Shown: positions 9,451 through 19,215 of the stretch, one piece after another | How positions within the stretch are numbered: the first letter of the stretch is position 1 | Layout: every line of letters starts with the position of its first letter | From: Bradyrhizobium sp. Tv2a-2 | GTDB lineage: Bacteria; Pseudomonadota; Alphaproteobacteria; Rhizobiales; Xanthobacteraceae | DNA length: 64,000 bases | NCBI RefSeq assembly: GCF_000472425.1 | Contig: NZ_AXAI01000003.1 | Span: 374,156-438,155, forward strand | Reading direction: 5' to 3' | Notes under the pieces: model-generated | The model's database searches: none | Seen by the model: the letters and a program-made list of their open reading frames with translations, nothing else | Told to the model about the DNA's origin: nothing | Position numbers and translations under genes: made by a program

Positions 9451-9834
9451 CTACGGCGTGTGGCACACCGCTTCGATATTGTGGCCGTCGGGATCGAGCA
9501 CGAACGCGCAATAGTAGTTGGGATGATAGTGGGCGCGGATGCCCGGCGCACCATTGTCGCGTCCGCCAGCCGCGAGCGCCGCTTTGTAGAATGCATCGAC
9601 CGTCGCGCGATCGTTGGCCTGGATCGCAACGTGCACGGGCTTGTTGAGCGCGCCTTCACCGCCGATCCAGAAATCCGGCTTGCCATTGGCGCCGAAGCCG
9701 GCGGCGGATTCGCCCGGACGATCCTCCTGGGTCACCTCCATGATGAGGCTATAGCCCAGCGGCGCCAGCGCCTGCGTGTAGAACGCCTTGGCGCGGGCAT
9801 AATCGGAAACCGGAAAGCCGATATGGTCGATCAT
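9451..9834 (-). CDS. VOC (glyoxalase/bleomycin resistance) family protein
   Basis: 127 aa, a complete two-module vicinal-oxygen-chelate fold. MIDHIGFPVSDYARAKAFYTQAL opens the first beta-alpha-beta module with a metal-ligand His, KPVHVAIQANDRATVDAFY opens the second, and AFVLDPDGHNIEAVCH closes it with Glu. Similar short proteins act as lyases, isomerases or binding proteins, so no specific reaction can be assigned. It lies 22 bases downstream of the FkbM gene on the same strand and may be co-transcribed with it. Confidence 0.8.
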   Translation of the reverse strand: MIDHIGFPVSDYARAKAFYTQALAPLGYSLIMEVTQEDRPGESAAGFGANGKPDFWIGGEGALNKPVHVAIQANDRATVDAFYKAALAAGGRDNGAPGIRAHYHPNYYCAFVLDPDGHNIEAVCHTP

Positions 9835-9856
9835 GAGGGTCTCCCGTGTTCAAACG

Positions 9857-10684
9857 CTACCCACGCAGCAACAGCGTATTGCTCCTTGTCCTGCCAGCCT
9901 CGCGATAGCCGCGCGCGATCATGTCGGCGATGCAGTCGTTTTGCCACTCGCCGCGCGACAGGTGCTCGATCACGACCGCGCGCGGCCACAGGGTTTGCGG
10001 CGCTTGTGCGAAGAAACCTGTCAGCACGCGATCCTCGAAGCCTTCGACGTCGATCTTCAGCGCATCGATCCTGGCGGCGCCAGCATCGCGGAGAATGCGC
10101 TGCAAGGTGAAGCACGGCACCTTGAAGGCGTCGGTCGAGGCGCTGCCGGTCACGACATGGCTGGCGCCAAGATTGCCGCCGTCAGTCTCGATCATCACCT
10201 CGCCGTCGCAATCGCCGGCGGCCGCCGCGACCAACCGGACCTGTGCAAAGCCACTGGCCGCGCGGTTGAAGGCAAGCCGCCCATGAATCACCGGATGGGG
10301 CTCGATCGCGATCACCATGCCGCGCCCCCCGACGTCGCGCGCGAGCGCCAGCGCATAGGTGCCGACATTGGCGCCGATGTCGACGAATACGCCGCCCTCG
10401 GCCAGGGACGCGCGCAGGAAGTCGAGCTCTTCGCGGTTGTAGTCGGGATTGAACAGCGCGCCACGCTCCGTGGCGCTCACCTGGTGATAGAAGCGGAAGG
10501 ACGCGCCCTGATACTGCACGTCGACAGGGCCGCCGCGGAGCAGATTGGTCAGCCGCGACAGCCACGGGCGAAACGCCCCACGCTTCAGCCCGGACCCGTG
10601 CGCCAGCCGAAGCAACGCCGCCTGCGCCACATTCGGCGCAAACGTGCCAAACGGGGCGGGCGAAGTATCGTTGTCCGGGGTCAC
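9857..10684 (-). CDS. FkbM-family SAM-dependent methyltransferase
   Basis: 275 aa, read from GTG 10684 with GAGGA about 8 bases upstream. The SAM-binding core begins with FVDIGANVGTYALALARDVG (about residues 100-120), then AIEPHP, and the FkbM signature IDALKIDVEGFEDRVL. Family members methylate sugar hydroxyls in lipopolysaccharide, nodulation factors or antibiotics, or other small molecules. No glycosyltransferase neighbours are present to indicate the acceptor. About 80 N-terminal residues precede the methyltransferase fold. It sits downstream of sdhB but 102 bases away, with a palindrome remnant between. Confidence 0.85.
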   Translation of the reverse strand: MTPDNDTSPAPFGTFAPNVAQAALLRLAHGSGLKRGAFRPWLSRLTNLLRGGPVDVQYQGASFRFYHQVSATERGALFNPDYNREELDFLRASLAEGGVFVDIGANVGTYALALARDVGGRGMVIAIEPHPVIHGRLAFNRAASGFAQVRLVAAAAGDCDGEVMIETDGGNLGASHVVTGSASTDAFKVPCFTLQRILRDAGAARIDALKIDVEGFEDRVLTGFFAQAPQTLWPRAVVIEHLSRGEWQNDCIADMIARGYREAGRTRSNTLLLRG

Positions 10685-10745
10685 CTGAGCATCCTCGTGA
10701 GAAGCGAGCGATGCATAACCGGTTTTGAGCGCGGCGCCAAACCTT

Positions 10746-10774
10746 CCGTCGTCCCGGCGAAAGCCGAGACAACC
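10746..10774. repeat. solitary GTCGTCCCGGC-type repeat arm
   Basis: CCGTCGTCCCGGCGAAAGCCGAGAC is one arm of the GTCCCGGC/GCCGGGAC palindrome seen in full at 26001-26142 and 18883-19021. It lies between sdhB and the FkbM gene. Confidence 0.55.
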
Positions 10775-10786
10775 AGATAAGCGATC

Positions 10787-11572
10787 TTAAACCTGCCGCT
10801 CGACCAGCTTCAGCTTGAGCTCGGCGATCGCTTCCGACGGGTTCAACCCCTTCGGGCAGGCCTTCGCGCAGTTCATGATGGTGTGGCAGCGGTAGAGGCG
10901 GAAGGGATCTTCCAGATTGTCGAGCCGCTCGCCGGTGGCCTCGTCACGGGAGTCCTTGACCCAGCGCGTCGCCTGCAACAGCGCAGCCGGGCCGAGGAAG
11001 CGCTCGCTGTTCCACCAATAGCTCGGGCAGGAGGTCGAGCAGCAGGCGCACAGGATGCACTCGTAGAGGCCGTCGAGTTTCTCGCGGTCCTCATGGCTCT
11101 GGCGCCATTCCTTCTGCGGCGTCGGCGTCGAGGTCTTCAGCCAGGGCTCGATGGATGCATATTGCGCGTAGAAATTGGTGAGATCCGGCACCAGGTCCTT
11201 TACGACCGGCTGGTGCGGCAGCGGGTTGATCTTCACCGCACCGTCTTTCACGTCATGCATCGAACGGGTGCAGGCGAGCGTGTTCTGTCCGTCGATGTTC
11301 ATGGCGCAGGAGCCGCAGACGCCTTCGCGGCAGGAGCGGCGGAAGGTCAGCGACGGGTCGATGTTGTTCTTGATCCAGATCAGGCCGTCCAGCACCATCG
11401 GACCGCAGTCCTCGGTGTTGACGTAGTAGGTATCGATGCGCGGGTTCTGGCCGTCGTCCGGATTCCAGCGATAGATCTTGTACTCGCGCAGTTGCGTGGC
11501 GCCGGCCGGCTTCGGCCAGGTCTTGCCGTTGGCAGTGATCTTCGAGTTCTTCGGAAGGGCAAATTCAACCAT
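10787..11572 (-). CDS. sdhB: succinate dehydrogenase iron-sulfur subunit
   Basis: 261 aa, the electron-transfer subunit of complex II linking FAD in SdhA to ubiquinone. The [2Fe-2S] site is [11 protein letters not shown] followed by NTLACT; the [4Fe-4S] and [3Fe-4S] ligands are [16 protein letters not shown] and [17 protein letters not shown]. Length and all cysteines are normal. It is last in the sdhC-sdhD-sdhA-sdhB operon, 42 bases after sdhA. Confidence 0.97.
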   Translation of the reverse strand: MVEFALPKNSKITANGKTWPKPAGATQLREYKIYRWNPDDGQNPRIDTYYVNTEDCGPMVLDGLIWIKNNIDPSLTFRRSCREGVCGSCAMNIDGQNTLACTRSMHDVKDGAVKINPLPHQPVVKDLVPDLTNFYAQYASIEPWLKTSTPTPQKEWRQSHEDREKLDGLYECILCACCSTSCPSYWWNSERFLGPAALLQATRWVKDSRDEATGERLDNLEDPFRLYRCHTIMNCAKACPKGLNPSEAIAELKLKLVERQV

Positions 11573-11614
11573 TAGGCAAAACCTTGCGCTGTCGTTGTCA
11601 GTAAACCCGCGGCC

Positions 11615-13456
11615 TCAGTAAACGCGCGCTTTGGGCGGGATGTACTGCACGTCGTTGGTCATGGTGTAGTTGTGCACGGGCCGGTAGTCGATCGTGGTCT
11701 TGCCGTTCGGGTCCATCCACGCCAGCGTGTGCTTCATCCAGTTCTTGTCATCGCGCTCGGAGAAATCCTCGCGCGCATGCGCTCCCCGGCTTTCGGTGCG
11801 GTTGGCGGCAGAGTCCATGGTGACCACAGCCTGCACGATCAGATTGTCGAACTCCAGCGTCTCGATCAGGTCCGAGTTCCAGATCAGCGAGCGGTCGGAC
11901 ACCGAGATGTCGGTGATGCCGCCATGCACCTTGTGGATCAGGTTCTGGCCCTCATGCAGCACCTCGCCGGTGCGGAACACCGCGCAATTGTTCTGCATCA
12001 CATGCTGCATGCTCTCGCGCAGCTTTGCGGTCGGCGTGCCGCCGGAAGCATTGCGGAAATGGTCGAGACGGCCAAGCGCCTTATCGGCCGAATCCTTCGG
12101 CAGGTCCGGCTGCTTGGCGTCGGCCGTGAGCTTCTCCGCGAGACGTAGTGCCGCAGCGCGGCCGAACACGACCAGGTCGATCAGCGAGTTGGAGCCGAGA
12201 CGGTTGGCGCCATGCACGGAGACGCAAGCCGCTTCGCCGATCGCCATCAGGCCGGGCACCACCGAGTTGTCGTCGCCATTCGCCTTGGTCAGGACCTCGG
12301 CATGATAATTGGTCGGGATGCCGCCCATGTTGTAGTGCACGGTCGGCACGATCGGGATCGGCTCGCGGGTGACGTCGACATTGGCGAAGATCCGCGCCGA
12401 TTCGGAAATGCCGGGCAGGCGCTCGGCCAGCACCTTGGGATCGAGATGATCGAGGTGCAGGAAGATGTGGTCCTTCTTCTTGCCGACGCCGCGGCCTTCG
12501 CGGATCTCGATGGTCATGGCGCGGGAGACGACGTCGCGCGAGGCGAGGTCCTTGGCCGAGGGCGCATAGCGCTCCATGAAGCGCTCGCCCTCGGAGTTGA
12601 CCAGATAGCCGCCTTCGCCGCGGGCGCCTTCTGTGACGAGACAGCCCGAGCCGTAGATACCGGTCGGATGGAACTGCACGAACTCCATGTCCTGCATCGG
12701 AAGCCCGGCGCGGAGCGCCATGCCGCCGCCGTCGCCGGTGCAGGTGTGCGCCGAGGTGCAGGAGGCATAGGCGCGGCCGTAACCGCCGGTAGCCAGAATC
12801 GTGGTCTGGGCGCGGAAGCGATGCAATGTGCCGTCATCAAGCTTGAGCGCGATCACGCCGCGGCAGGTGCCCTGATCGTCCATGATCAGGTCGATGGCGA
12901 AATATTCGATGAAGAACTCCGCGGAATGGCGCAGCGCCTGGCCGTACATGGTGTGCAGCATGGCGTGGCCGGTGCGGTCGGCGGCGGCGCAAGTCCGCTG
13001 CGCCTGGCTCTTGCCGTAGTCGATGGTCATGCCGCCGAACGGACGCTGGTAGATCTTGCCGTCCTCGGTACGCGAAAACGGCACGCCCCAATGTTCGAGT
13101 TCGTAGACGGCTTCGGGTGCGTTGCGCACCATGTATTCGATGGCGTCCTGGTCGCCGAGCCAGTCCGATCCCTTCACGGTGTCGTACATGTGCCAGCGCC
13201 AGTCGTCCGGATGCATGTTGCCGAGCGAGGCCGAAATGCCGCCCTGTGCCGCGACCGTGTGCGAGCGGGTCGGAAACACCTTGGTGATGCAGGCGGTGCG
13301 CAAGCCGGTCTCGCTGCAGCCGACCACGGCGCGCAGGCCCGCGCCGCCGGCGCCGACCACGACGACGTCGTAGGTGTGGTCCTCGATCGGATAGGCTTTT
13401 CCGTTCGTCGCCGGCGCGCCGCCGTTCCCAGCCTTGCCGTTGCCATCAGCGGCCAT
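11615..13456 (-). CDS. sdhA: succinate dehydrogenase flavoprotein subunit
   Basis: 613 aa. It oxidises succinate to fumarate in the TCA cycle on the cytoplasmic face of the inner membrane. [12 protein letters not shown] is the FAD dinucleotide motif, [12 protein letters not shown] carries the His that covalently binds FAD, and [21 protein letters not shown] is the substrate/active-site loop. [14 protein letters not shown] and [21 protein letters not shown] are also conserved. The C-terminal half keeps the SdhA helical domain. It begins 3 bases after sdhD ends. Confidence 0.98.
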   Translation of the reverse strand: MAADGNGKAGNGGAPATNGKAYPIEDHTYDVVVVGAGGAGLRAVVGCSETGLRTACITKVFPTRSHTVAAQGGISASLGNMHPDDWRWHMYDTVKGSDWLGDQDAIEYMVRNAPEAVYELEHWGVPFSRTEDGKIYQRPFGGMTIDYGKSQAQRTCAAADRTGHAMLHTMYGQALRHSAEFFIEYFAIDLIMDDQGTCRGVIALKLDDGTLHRFRAQTTILATGGYGRAYASCTSAHTCTGDGGGMALRAGLPMQDMEFVQFHPTGIYGSGCLVTEGARGEGGYLVNSEGERFMERYAPSAKDLASRDVVSRAMTIEIREGRGVGKKKDHIFLHLDHLDPKVLAERLPGISESARIFANVDVTREPIPIVPTVHYNMGGIPTNYHAEVLTKANGDDNSVVPGLMAIGEAACVSVHGANRLGSNSLIDLVVFGRAAALRLAEKLTADAKQPDLPKDSADKALGRLDHFRNASGGTPTAKLRESMQHVMQNNCAVFRTGEVLHEGQNLIHKVHGGITDISVSDRSLIWNSDLIETLEFDNLIVQAVVTMDSAANRTESRGAHAREDFSERDDKNWMKHTLAWMDPNGKTTIDYRPVHNYTMTNDVQYIPPKARVY

Positions 13457-13459
13457 GGC

Positions 13460-13870
13460 TCATACTCCCGATGACAGTTTGAAGATCGCGTAGACCGCTG
13501 CCAGCGCCACCGCGACCGTGAAGAAGTTGTTGGCCATGATGGAAGCAATTTTCAGCTTCTCGTTATGGACGTAATCCTCGATCACCACCTGCATGCCGAT
13601 CTTCATGTGCCAGGTGGAAGCGAGGATGAAGAGCAGCAGGATCAGCGCGACCCAGGACGAGCCGAGGATCTGCGCGGCACCGGCCTGGTTGCGGCCGAGC
13701 ACCATCATGACGACGACGATCCCGGGGATCATCAGAATCGTCATGGCGACTGCGGTGAGGCGCTGGCGCCAGAAATCCTGGGTGCCGGAATGGGCGGCGC
13801 CGAGTGCGCGAACGCGGCCGAGCGGGGTGCGCATCGAGCGGGGAGCGCCTTGTGAATCCAGTGCACTCAT
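13460..13870 (-). CDS. sdhD: succinate dehydrogenase membrane anchor subunit
   Basis: 136 aa with three transmembrane helices (RLTAVAMTILMIPGIVVVMMVL, WVALILLLFILASTWHMKIGMQVVI, FFTVAVALAAVYAIF). It carries the His of the heme b/quinone site in the second helix (STWHMKIG) and the downstream DY pair (VIEDYVH). The ATG at 13870 overlaps the sdhC stop as ATGA, so this start is preferred over the longer frame. Confidence 0.93.
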   Translation of the reverse strand: MSALDSQGAPRSMRTPLGRVRALGAAHSGTQDFWRQRLTAVAMTILMIPGIVVVMMVLGRNQAGAAQILGSSWVALILLLFILASTWHMKIGMQVVIEDYVHNEKLKIASIMANNFFTVAVALAAVYAIFKLSSGV

Positions 13871-14265
13871 CGTCCGCCTCCGATCGCATAGGCAATGATC
13901 CACAACAGCACGGTCAGCGAGATGCCGCCGATCAGCGCGCCCCAGGTCAGCGCCTCGCGCTCATTGGCCTTGAAGCCGTAGCCGAGGTCCCAGACGAAAT
14001 GCCTGATACCGCTGAGCAGATGGTGCATGATCGCCCAAGTATAGCCGAACACGATCAGCCGGCCGATGAAGCTGCCGGTGAAGGCCTGCACATTGGCGTA
14101 AGCGGTCGGCCCGGAGGCGGCCGCGAGCAGCCACCACACCAATAAAAGGGTGCCGACATACAGGGCGATCCCGGTGGCGCGATGGACGATGGACATGATC
14201 ATCGTCAGTGTCCATCGATAGGTCTGGATATGGGGCGAAAGCGGTCGTTCGATCCTGGCGGTCAT
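13867..14265 (-). CDS. sdhC: succinate dehydrogenase cytochrome b556 subunit
   Basis: 132 aa. MTARIERPLSPHIQTYRW matches the family N-terminus, so ATG 14265 is chosen over an upstream in-frame start. SIVHRATGIAL is the SdhC signature containing the ubiquinone-binding Ser/Arg, and HHLLSGIRHFVWDLG holds the heme b His. Three membrane helices are present. It is the first gene of sdhCDAB; its promoter must lie in 14266-14528, a 263-base spacer in which I see no clear operator. Confidence 0.95.
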   Translation of the reverse strand: MTARIERPLSPHIQTYRWTLTMIMSIVHRATGIALYVGTLLLVWWLLAAASGPTAYANVQAFTGSFIGRLIVFGYTWAIMHHLLSGIRHFVWDLGYGFKANEREALTWGALIGGISLTVLLWIIAYAIGGGR

Positions 14266-14528
14266 GTTCACGCTGCTTCTAAAGCGGCTGCAGGCGGCTT
14301 CGATTGTTGTGCGGGCCCCGCGAAGGCGCGTCATAAGATCGCGGGAGAGACGCGCCTTATTTACGGAGTCGAATCAGTCAGTGCAACGGCCAAATGCCAG
14401 CTAAGCGAATCCGCATTCATCGTTAGGCTGCACGTAAATATGGATGGAAATCGCTCGTGGTATACCAGGCAGCTGCGTTACAGCTGAAAGGTCGAATCGC
14501 GGTTTACTGCTTGGTCTGGCGGCGGGCG

Positions 14529-15434
14529 TCAGTCGGTGAAGGGGTCTGACGCACGCCATTGTTCGGTCAGATAATCCGCAAATATCCGTGTCTTTGGCGC
14601 TGCGAGGCGCGAGGCGTCGAACAGCAGATGCAGTGGCGCCGGCGCCGCCTCCTGCGCCTGCAGGATGCGCCGCAGACGGCCGGCGGCAAGATCGTCCCGC
14701 ACCTGCCAGGACGGCACGCGCACAATGCCGCCGCCCTCGCGCGCGGCTGTGACCAGCGCATCGAGGCTATTGATCCAGAGCTTGGCAGATATCGGAATTT
14801 TGCATTCCGCGCTCCCGTCGATGCGGAAGCGCCAGGTTCCGGCGCCGGGCGCACTGGAGAACACCAGGCAATCGTGCGTGTCGAGCTCCTCGGGGTCGCG
14901 AGGCGTGCCATGCCGCTCGAGATAGGCCGGTGCAGCGCAGACGATCATCCTGATGTCGGCGAGCTTGCGCGCGACGAGCTGCGAATCCGGCAGGCGTCCG
15001 ACGCGCAGCGCAAGGTGGATGTCCTCTTCGATCATATCGACGGGGCGGTCGGCGAGCATGAGGTCGACCGACAGCGACGGATGGCGGCGCAGGAACTCCG
15101 GCAGCAGCGGTGCGACCAGCAACCGGCCGAGCAGGTTCGGCGCGCTGAGGCGGAGCCGCCCGGTGGGCTCTGCCTTGCCCGCGGACAGCGCGCGCTCGAC
15201 CTCGCCGAGCTCTGCGAGAATGGCTTTGGCGCGGGCATAGAGGATCCGCCCCTCCTCGGTGAGCGCGAGCCGGCGCGTGGTGCGCTTGACGAGCTGCGTT
15301 CCGAAGTGCCGTTCAAGCGCGGAGAGCTGGCGGCTGACCGATGTCAGCGAGCTGCGCGCCGACCGCGCGGCACCGGACAGGCTGCCGGCGTCGATGACCT
15401 GCACAAAGGTCGCGAGAGACGCGAACTGATCCAT
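14529..15434 (-). CDS. LysR-family transcriptional regulator
   Basis: 301 aa from ATG 15434 (MDQFASLATFVQVIDAGSLSGAARS). The N-terminal winged helix-turn-helix is standard (SLTSVSRQLSALERHFGTQLVKRTTRRLALTEEG), followed by a periplasmic-binding-like effector domain from about residue 90. A longer frame exists upstream but lacks the family N-terminus. It belongs to the CrgA/DsdC-like subgroup with LxxLE-type dimer helix. Divergent from the TauE/SafE permease with 75 bases between starts, so that permease is the likely target. Confidence 0.93.
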   Translation of the reverse strand: MDQFASLATFVQVIDAGSLSGAARSARSSLTSVSRQLSALERHFGTQLVKRTTRRLALTEEGRILYARAKAILAELGEVERALSAGKAEPTGRLRLSAPNLLGRLLVAPLLPEFLRRHPSLSVDLMLADRPVDMIEEDIHLALRVGRLPDSQLVARKLADIRMIVCAAPAYLERHGTPRDPEELDTHDCLVFSSAPGAGTWRFRIDGSAECKIPISAKLWINSLDALVTAAREGGGIVRVPSWQVRDDLAAGRLRRILQAQEAAPAPLHLLFDASRLAAPKTRIFADYLTEQWRASDPFTD

Positions 15435-15509
15435 CCCGGGCTCGATCCTTCCGCTTAGCGCAAGGAAGTATCTCAAGAAAGCCAATACTCCCATAATTCG
15501 CCATAGTCT

Positions 15510-16400
15510 ATGATCGGCGCAACCTCGGAGAAGCGATTCTTGCCGACCGGACTCAACCCTTCTGAAGTGATCGAGCTGGCGGCGCTTCTGATCGTCGTCG
15601 GCGGCCTCGCCGGCTTTCTCGCCGGCGTGTTCGGCATCGGCGGCGGCGCGATCCTGGTCCCTGTGTTCTACGAATGCTTTCGGCTGGCCGGCGTGCCGCT
15701 GGAGGTGCGCATGCCGCTTTGCGTCGGCACCTCGCTCGCCGTGATCATCCCGACCTCGATCCGCTCCTTCCGTGCACATTACGCCCGTGGCGCCGTTGAC
15801 TTGTCGATTCTCAGGCAATGGTGGCTGCCGATCCTGATCGGCGTCGTCGTTGGCAGCGTGATCGCGCGCTATGCGCCGGAGCGGCTGTTCAAGATCGTCT
15901 TTGTCGCCGTGGCCTATTCCGCGACGGTGCGGCTGTTCTTCGGGCGCGAGAGCTGGAAGCTCGGCGATGATCTGCCGAAAGGCGCGCTGATGAAGGTCTA
16001 CGGCTGGCTGATCGGCATCCTCTCCACCCTAATGGGGATCGGCGGCGGCCTGTTCTCCAATCTGCTGATGACCTTCTACGGCCGGCCGATCCATCAATCG
16101 GTCGCGACCTCCTCGGCGCTTGCGGTTCTGATCTCGATCCCCGGAGCGCTTGGCTATGTCTACGCGGGCTGGCCCGCGGCTGCGCGCTTTCCCGATGTGA
16201 TGGCGCTGCAGCTTCCCTTCGCGCTCGGCTACATCTCGCTGATAGGAGCTATCCTGGTGATGCCGATGTCGCTCTTCACCGCGCCGCTTGGCGTGAGGGC
16301 CGCGCATGCCTTGTCAAAACGCCAGCTTGAGATCGCCTTCGGCTGCTATCTCTTGCTCGTCGGCAGCCGCTTTGTGATGAGTCTCTGGTCGGGCCAGTGA
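15510..16400 (+). CDS. TauE/SafE-family sulfite/organosulfonate exporter-like permease
   Basis: 296 aa inner-membrane protein with about eight helices and the duplicated family motif: GGLAGFLAGVFGIGGGAILVP in the first half and LIGILSTLMGIGGGLFSNLL in the second. Relatives export sulfite, sulfoacetate or other anions during sulfonate catabolism. No sulfonate genes are nearby, so the substrate is open. ATG 15510 is used; TTG 15540 is a possible alternative. Likely controlled by the divergent LysR gene. Confidence 0.85.
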   Translation: MIGATSEKRFLPTGLNPSEVIELAALLIVVGGLAGFLAGVFGIGGGAILVPVFYECFRLAGVPLEVRMPLCVGTSLAVIIPTSIRSFRAHYARGAVDLSILRQWWLPILIGVVVGSVIARYAPERLFKIVFVAVAYSATVRLFFGRESWKLGDDLPKGALMKVYGWLIGILSTLMGIGGGLFSNLLMTFYGRPIHQSVATSSALAVLISIPGALGYVYAGWPAAARFPDVMALQLPFALGYISLIGAILVMPMSLFTAPLGVRAAHALSKRQLEIAFGCYLLLVGSRFVMSLWSGQ

Positions 16401-16489
16401 CATCTGAACGTTCGCGCGAAGATCTTCAGCCACCGAATGCCATGGACGGATTCCGCGGTATGGGTCCTCGGGATCACCGCGATGTCCCC

Positions 16490-18019
16490 TCAGGCCTTGT
16501 TGTAAATATCCTTATACATATCCCGCAAAATATTCTTCTGCACCTTCCCCATGGTGTTGCGGGGCAGTTCGTCGACGACAAAGACCCGCTTTGGCATCTT
16601 GAACTTTGCGAGCCGCCCTTCCAGCCCCTTCAGCACGGTCGCTTCATCCACGGCTGCACTGGGTTGCTTGACCACGACGGCGGTGACGCCCTCGCCGAAA
16701 TCGGCATGGGGCACGCCGATCACAGCGGATTCCACCACGCCCGGCATGGCGTCGATCTCGTTCTCGATTTCCTTCGGATAGACGTTGAAGCCGCCCGAAA
16801 TCACGAGATCCTTGCCGCGGCCGACGATGTGCACGTAACCCTTGTCGTCGATCTTGCCGAGGTCGCCGGTGATGAAGAAACCGTCGTCACGAAACTCCGA
16901 CCTGGTCTTCTCCGGCATCCGCCAATAGCCCTTGAATACGTTCGGGCCCTTCACCTCGATCATGCCGATATTGTCCGGCGGCAGCACTTTGCCGGTCTCG
17001 GGATCGGTAACGCGGGCGCTCACGCCGGGCAGCGGAAAGCCGACCGCGCCGGGCACACGCTCGCCGTCGTAGGGGTTCGAGGTGTTCATGTTGGTCTCGG
17101 TCATGCCGTAGCGTTCGAGCACGGCGTGTCCGGTGCGCGCAAACCATTCCCGATGGGTGTCGGCAAGCAGGGGCGCCGAGCCGGAGACGAACAGCCGCAT
17201 ATGCCTGGTGGTCTCGCGCGACAGCGCCGGGTTCTGCAGCAGGCGGGTGTAGAAGGTCGGCACGCCCATCAGGACGGTTGCGCGCGCCATCAGCTTGATG
17301 ATCAGGTCCGGATCGAGCTTCGGCAGGAAGATCATCGAGGCGCGCGCGAACAGCGTGACATTGCTCGCCACGAACAGGCCGTGGGTGTGATAGATCGGCA
17401 GCGCGTGGATCAGGACGTCCTTGTCCGTGAAGCGCCAGTAGTCGACCAGCGTCAACGAGTTCGATGCGAGATTGTCGTGGCTCAGCATCGCTCCCTTGGA
17501 GCGGCCGGTGGTGCCTGACGTGTAGAGGATGGCGGCGAGATCGTCATTGCCGCGCTGCACGGTCTCGAAGGCGGGGCTCGCCTTGCTGGCTGCCTCCGTC
17601 AACGAGCCCTTGCCATGGGAATCCAGCGTCTCGACCCTTGCGCCAACCCTGGCGGCGATTGCCTTGATGCCTTCGGCCTTGGCGGGATCGCAGACCACCA
17701 GCGACGGCTCGGCGTCGGCGATGAAGTAGTCGAGCTCGTTCAGCGTATAGGCAGTGTTGAGCGGCAGATAGACCGCGCCGGCTCGCACCGTTGCCAGATA
17801 GAGCACGAGGTTCGCGACCGACTTCTCGACCTGCACGGCGACGCGGTCGCCCGGCTTGACGCCGCGCTCGACCAGCACATTGGCAAACTGGCCGGCCCGA
17901 GCGATCAGGTTGCCATAAGTGATGCGCTCGCCGTCGTGCGTCTCGATCGCGAGCCGGTTGGGATCGTCGAGGTGATCAAACAGGCGGGAAAACAGGTTGG
18001 CGTTGGCGCTTGTGTTCAT
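16490..18019 (-). CDS. matB: malonyl-CoA synthetase
   Basis: 509 aa adenylate-forming ligase. YTSGTTGRSKGAMLSH is the AMP-binding P-loop, ERYGMTETNMNTSNPY the motif-5 region, ITGDLGKIDDKGYVHIVGRGKDLVI the hinge region, and PRNTMGKVQK carries the catalytic Lys near the C-terminus. The sequence follows the Rhodopseudomonas palustris MatB enzyme closely along its length (MNANLF-like start, YLPLNTAYTLNELDYFIADAEP), which makes malonyl-CoA from malonate, CoA and ATP. The malonate-decarboxylase partner matA and transporter matC are not adjacent. Confidence 0.92.
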   Translation of the reverse strand: MNTSANANLFSRLFDHLDDPNRLAIETHDGERITYGNLIARAGQFANVLVERGVKPGDRVAVQVEKSVANLVLYLATVRAGAVYLPLNTAYTLNELDYFIADAEPSLVVCDPAKAEGIKAIAARVGARVETLDSHGKGSLTEAASKASPAFETVQRGNDDLAAILYTSGTTGRSKGAMLSHDNLASNSLTLVDYWRFTDKDVLIHALPIYHTHGLFVASNVTLFARASMIFLPKLDPDLIIKLMARATVLMGVPTFYTRLLQNPALSRETTRHMRLFVSGSAPLLADTHREWFARTGHAVLERYGMTETNMNTSNPYDGERVPGAVGFPLPGVSARVTDPETGKVLPPDNIGMIEVKGPNVFKGYWRMPEKTRSEFRDDGFFITGDLGKIDDKGYVHIVGRGKDLVISGGFNVYPKEIENEIDAMPGVVESAVIGVPHADFGEGVTAVVVKQPSAAVDEATVLKGLEGRLAKFKMPKRVFVVDELPRNTMGKVQKNILRDMYKDIYNKA

Positions 18020-18102
18020 GCAACATTCCGTGGGGCACGGCCTCTTTATGACAAAGGCTGCTTAGCAAAAACGCCCTTCAAAAGGCAACGGAGACAGTTG
18101 GC

Positions 18103-18864
18103 ATGACAAAAAGCGAAAAACGCGTGGCCTGGGTGACGGGTGGAGGCAGCGGGATTGGCGAGGCGGGCGCGGAGGCGCTGGCCGCGGAGGGCTGGACGGT
18201 GGTGGTTTCGGGCCGCCGCAAGGACACGCTGGACACTGTGGTTTCGAATATTACCAAGGCGGGCGGGCTGGCGGCGGCGATCCCGCTCGATGTCAGCGAC
18301 GCCGCCGACGTCGAGACCGTGGCCGGCGAAATCGTAGCCAGGCACGGCCGCATCGATCTCCTGGTCAACAGTGCCGGCATCAATGTAGCCAAGCGGCGCT
18401 GGGACGACATGGAGCTCGACGGTTGGAACAAATTGGTCGAGATCAATCTCAACGGCGTGCTCTATTGCATGCGCGCGGTGCTGCCGGCGATGCGCAGGCA
18501 GAAGGACGGCATCATCATCAACGTCTCCTCCTGGGCCGGCCGCCATGTCTCGAAAATGCCGGGTCCGGCCTACACCACAACGAAACATGCGGTGCTGGCG
18601 CTGACCCATTCCTTCAACATGGACGAATGCGTCAACGGCCTGCGTGCCTGCTGCCTGATGCCTGGCGAGGTCGCGACACCCATTCTGAAGCTGCGCCCGG
18701 TGGTGCCGAGCGAGGAGGAGCAGGCGAAGATGCTGCAGTCCGAGGACCTGGGGCGCACCATCGCGTTTATCGCGAGCCTTCCGCCACGGGTGTGCGTGAA
18801 TGAAATCCTGATCAGCCCGACGTGGAACAGGGGATTTATCCAGACGCCTGCGAACAGGGATTAG
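18103..18864 (+). CDS. short-chain dehydrogenase/reductase
   Basis: 253 aa classical SDR. TGGGSGIGEAGAEAL binds NAD(P), NSAGIN is the structural motif, NVSSWAG supplies the catalytic Ser and YTTTKHAV the YxxxK pair. The C-terminus (LPPRVCVNEILISPTWNRGF) lacks an obvious substrate motif, so the reaction is unknown. Divergent from matB with an 83-base gap. Confidence 0.88.
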   Translation: MTKSEKRVAWVTGGGSGIGEAGAEALAAEGWTVVVSGRRKDTLDTVVSNITKAGGLAAAIPLDVSDAADVETVAGEIVARHGRIDLLVNSAGINVAKRRWDDMELDGWNKLVEINLNGVLYCMRAVLPAMRRQKDGIIINVSSWAGRHVSKMPGPAYTTTKHAVLALTHSFNMDECVNGLRACCLMPGEVATPILKLRPVVPSEEEQAKMLQSEDLGRTIAFIASLPPRVCVNEILISPTWNRGFIQTPANRD

Positions 18865-18882
18865 TCGACGAGGAAAAAGCGG

Positions 18883-19021
18883 CCGTCGTCCCGGCCGAGC
18901 GAAGCGCACGGCCGGGACCCATGCCGCGTAATTTTCTGAAAAGGGCAGAGCGATAGACGTTCTTCGCGACAATGAGATCCCGTGGTTTTGGGTCCCCGTT
19001 CTACTGCCGGGACGACAGCGA
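18883..19021. repeat. GTCGTCCCGGC-family intergenic palindromes
   Basis: CCGTCGTCCCGGCCGAGCG and CACGGCCGGGACCCATG form one hairpin; a further unit ends in GCCGGGACGACAGCG. It occupies much of the 351-base gap 18865-19215 between the SDR and the fasciclin gene. The rest of that gap (19022-19215) must hold the fasciclin promoter; no other structure is evident. Confidence 0.75.
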
Positions 19022-19215
19022 GAATGCGGTGCCCTCGCGCCCCCACGAAAAGTCCCGCCAATAGTTTCACGCATCACAAAGAATTTTTTCCCGAAACCGC
19101 CCGCCGAAATCTCTCGTAGTTCGGCGCGACGACGACGAGAACCGCTCACGCAACAGCGTCGCCGCCACCCTTCACCGCCGGCTTGAAGCCGGTCATACCA
19201 TTCGGGAGATTCTTC

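Noticed and set aside
12212..13474. 420-codon plus-strand frame antisense to sdhA
   Set aside because: No domain; the opposite strand encodes intact SdhA with FAD motifs.
15435..15818. Extended start of the LysR gene
   Set aside because: The extra residues overlap the divergent TauE gene and lack any LysR-like sequence; MDQFASLATFVQV is the normal N-terminus.
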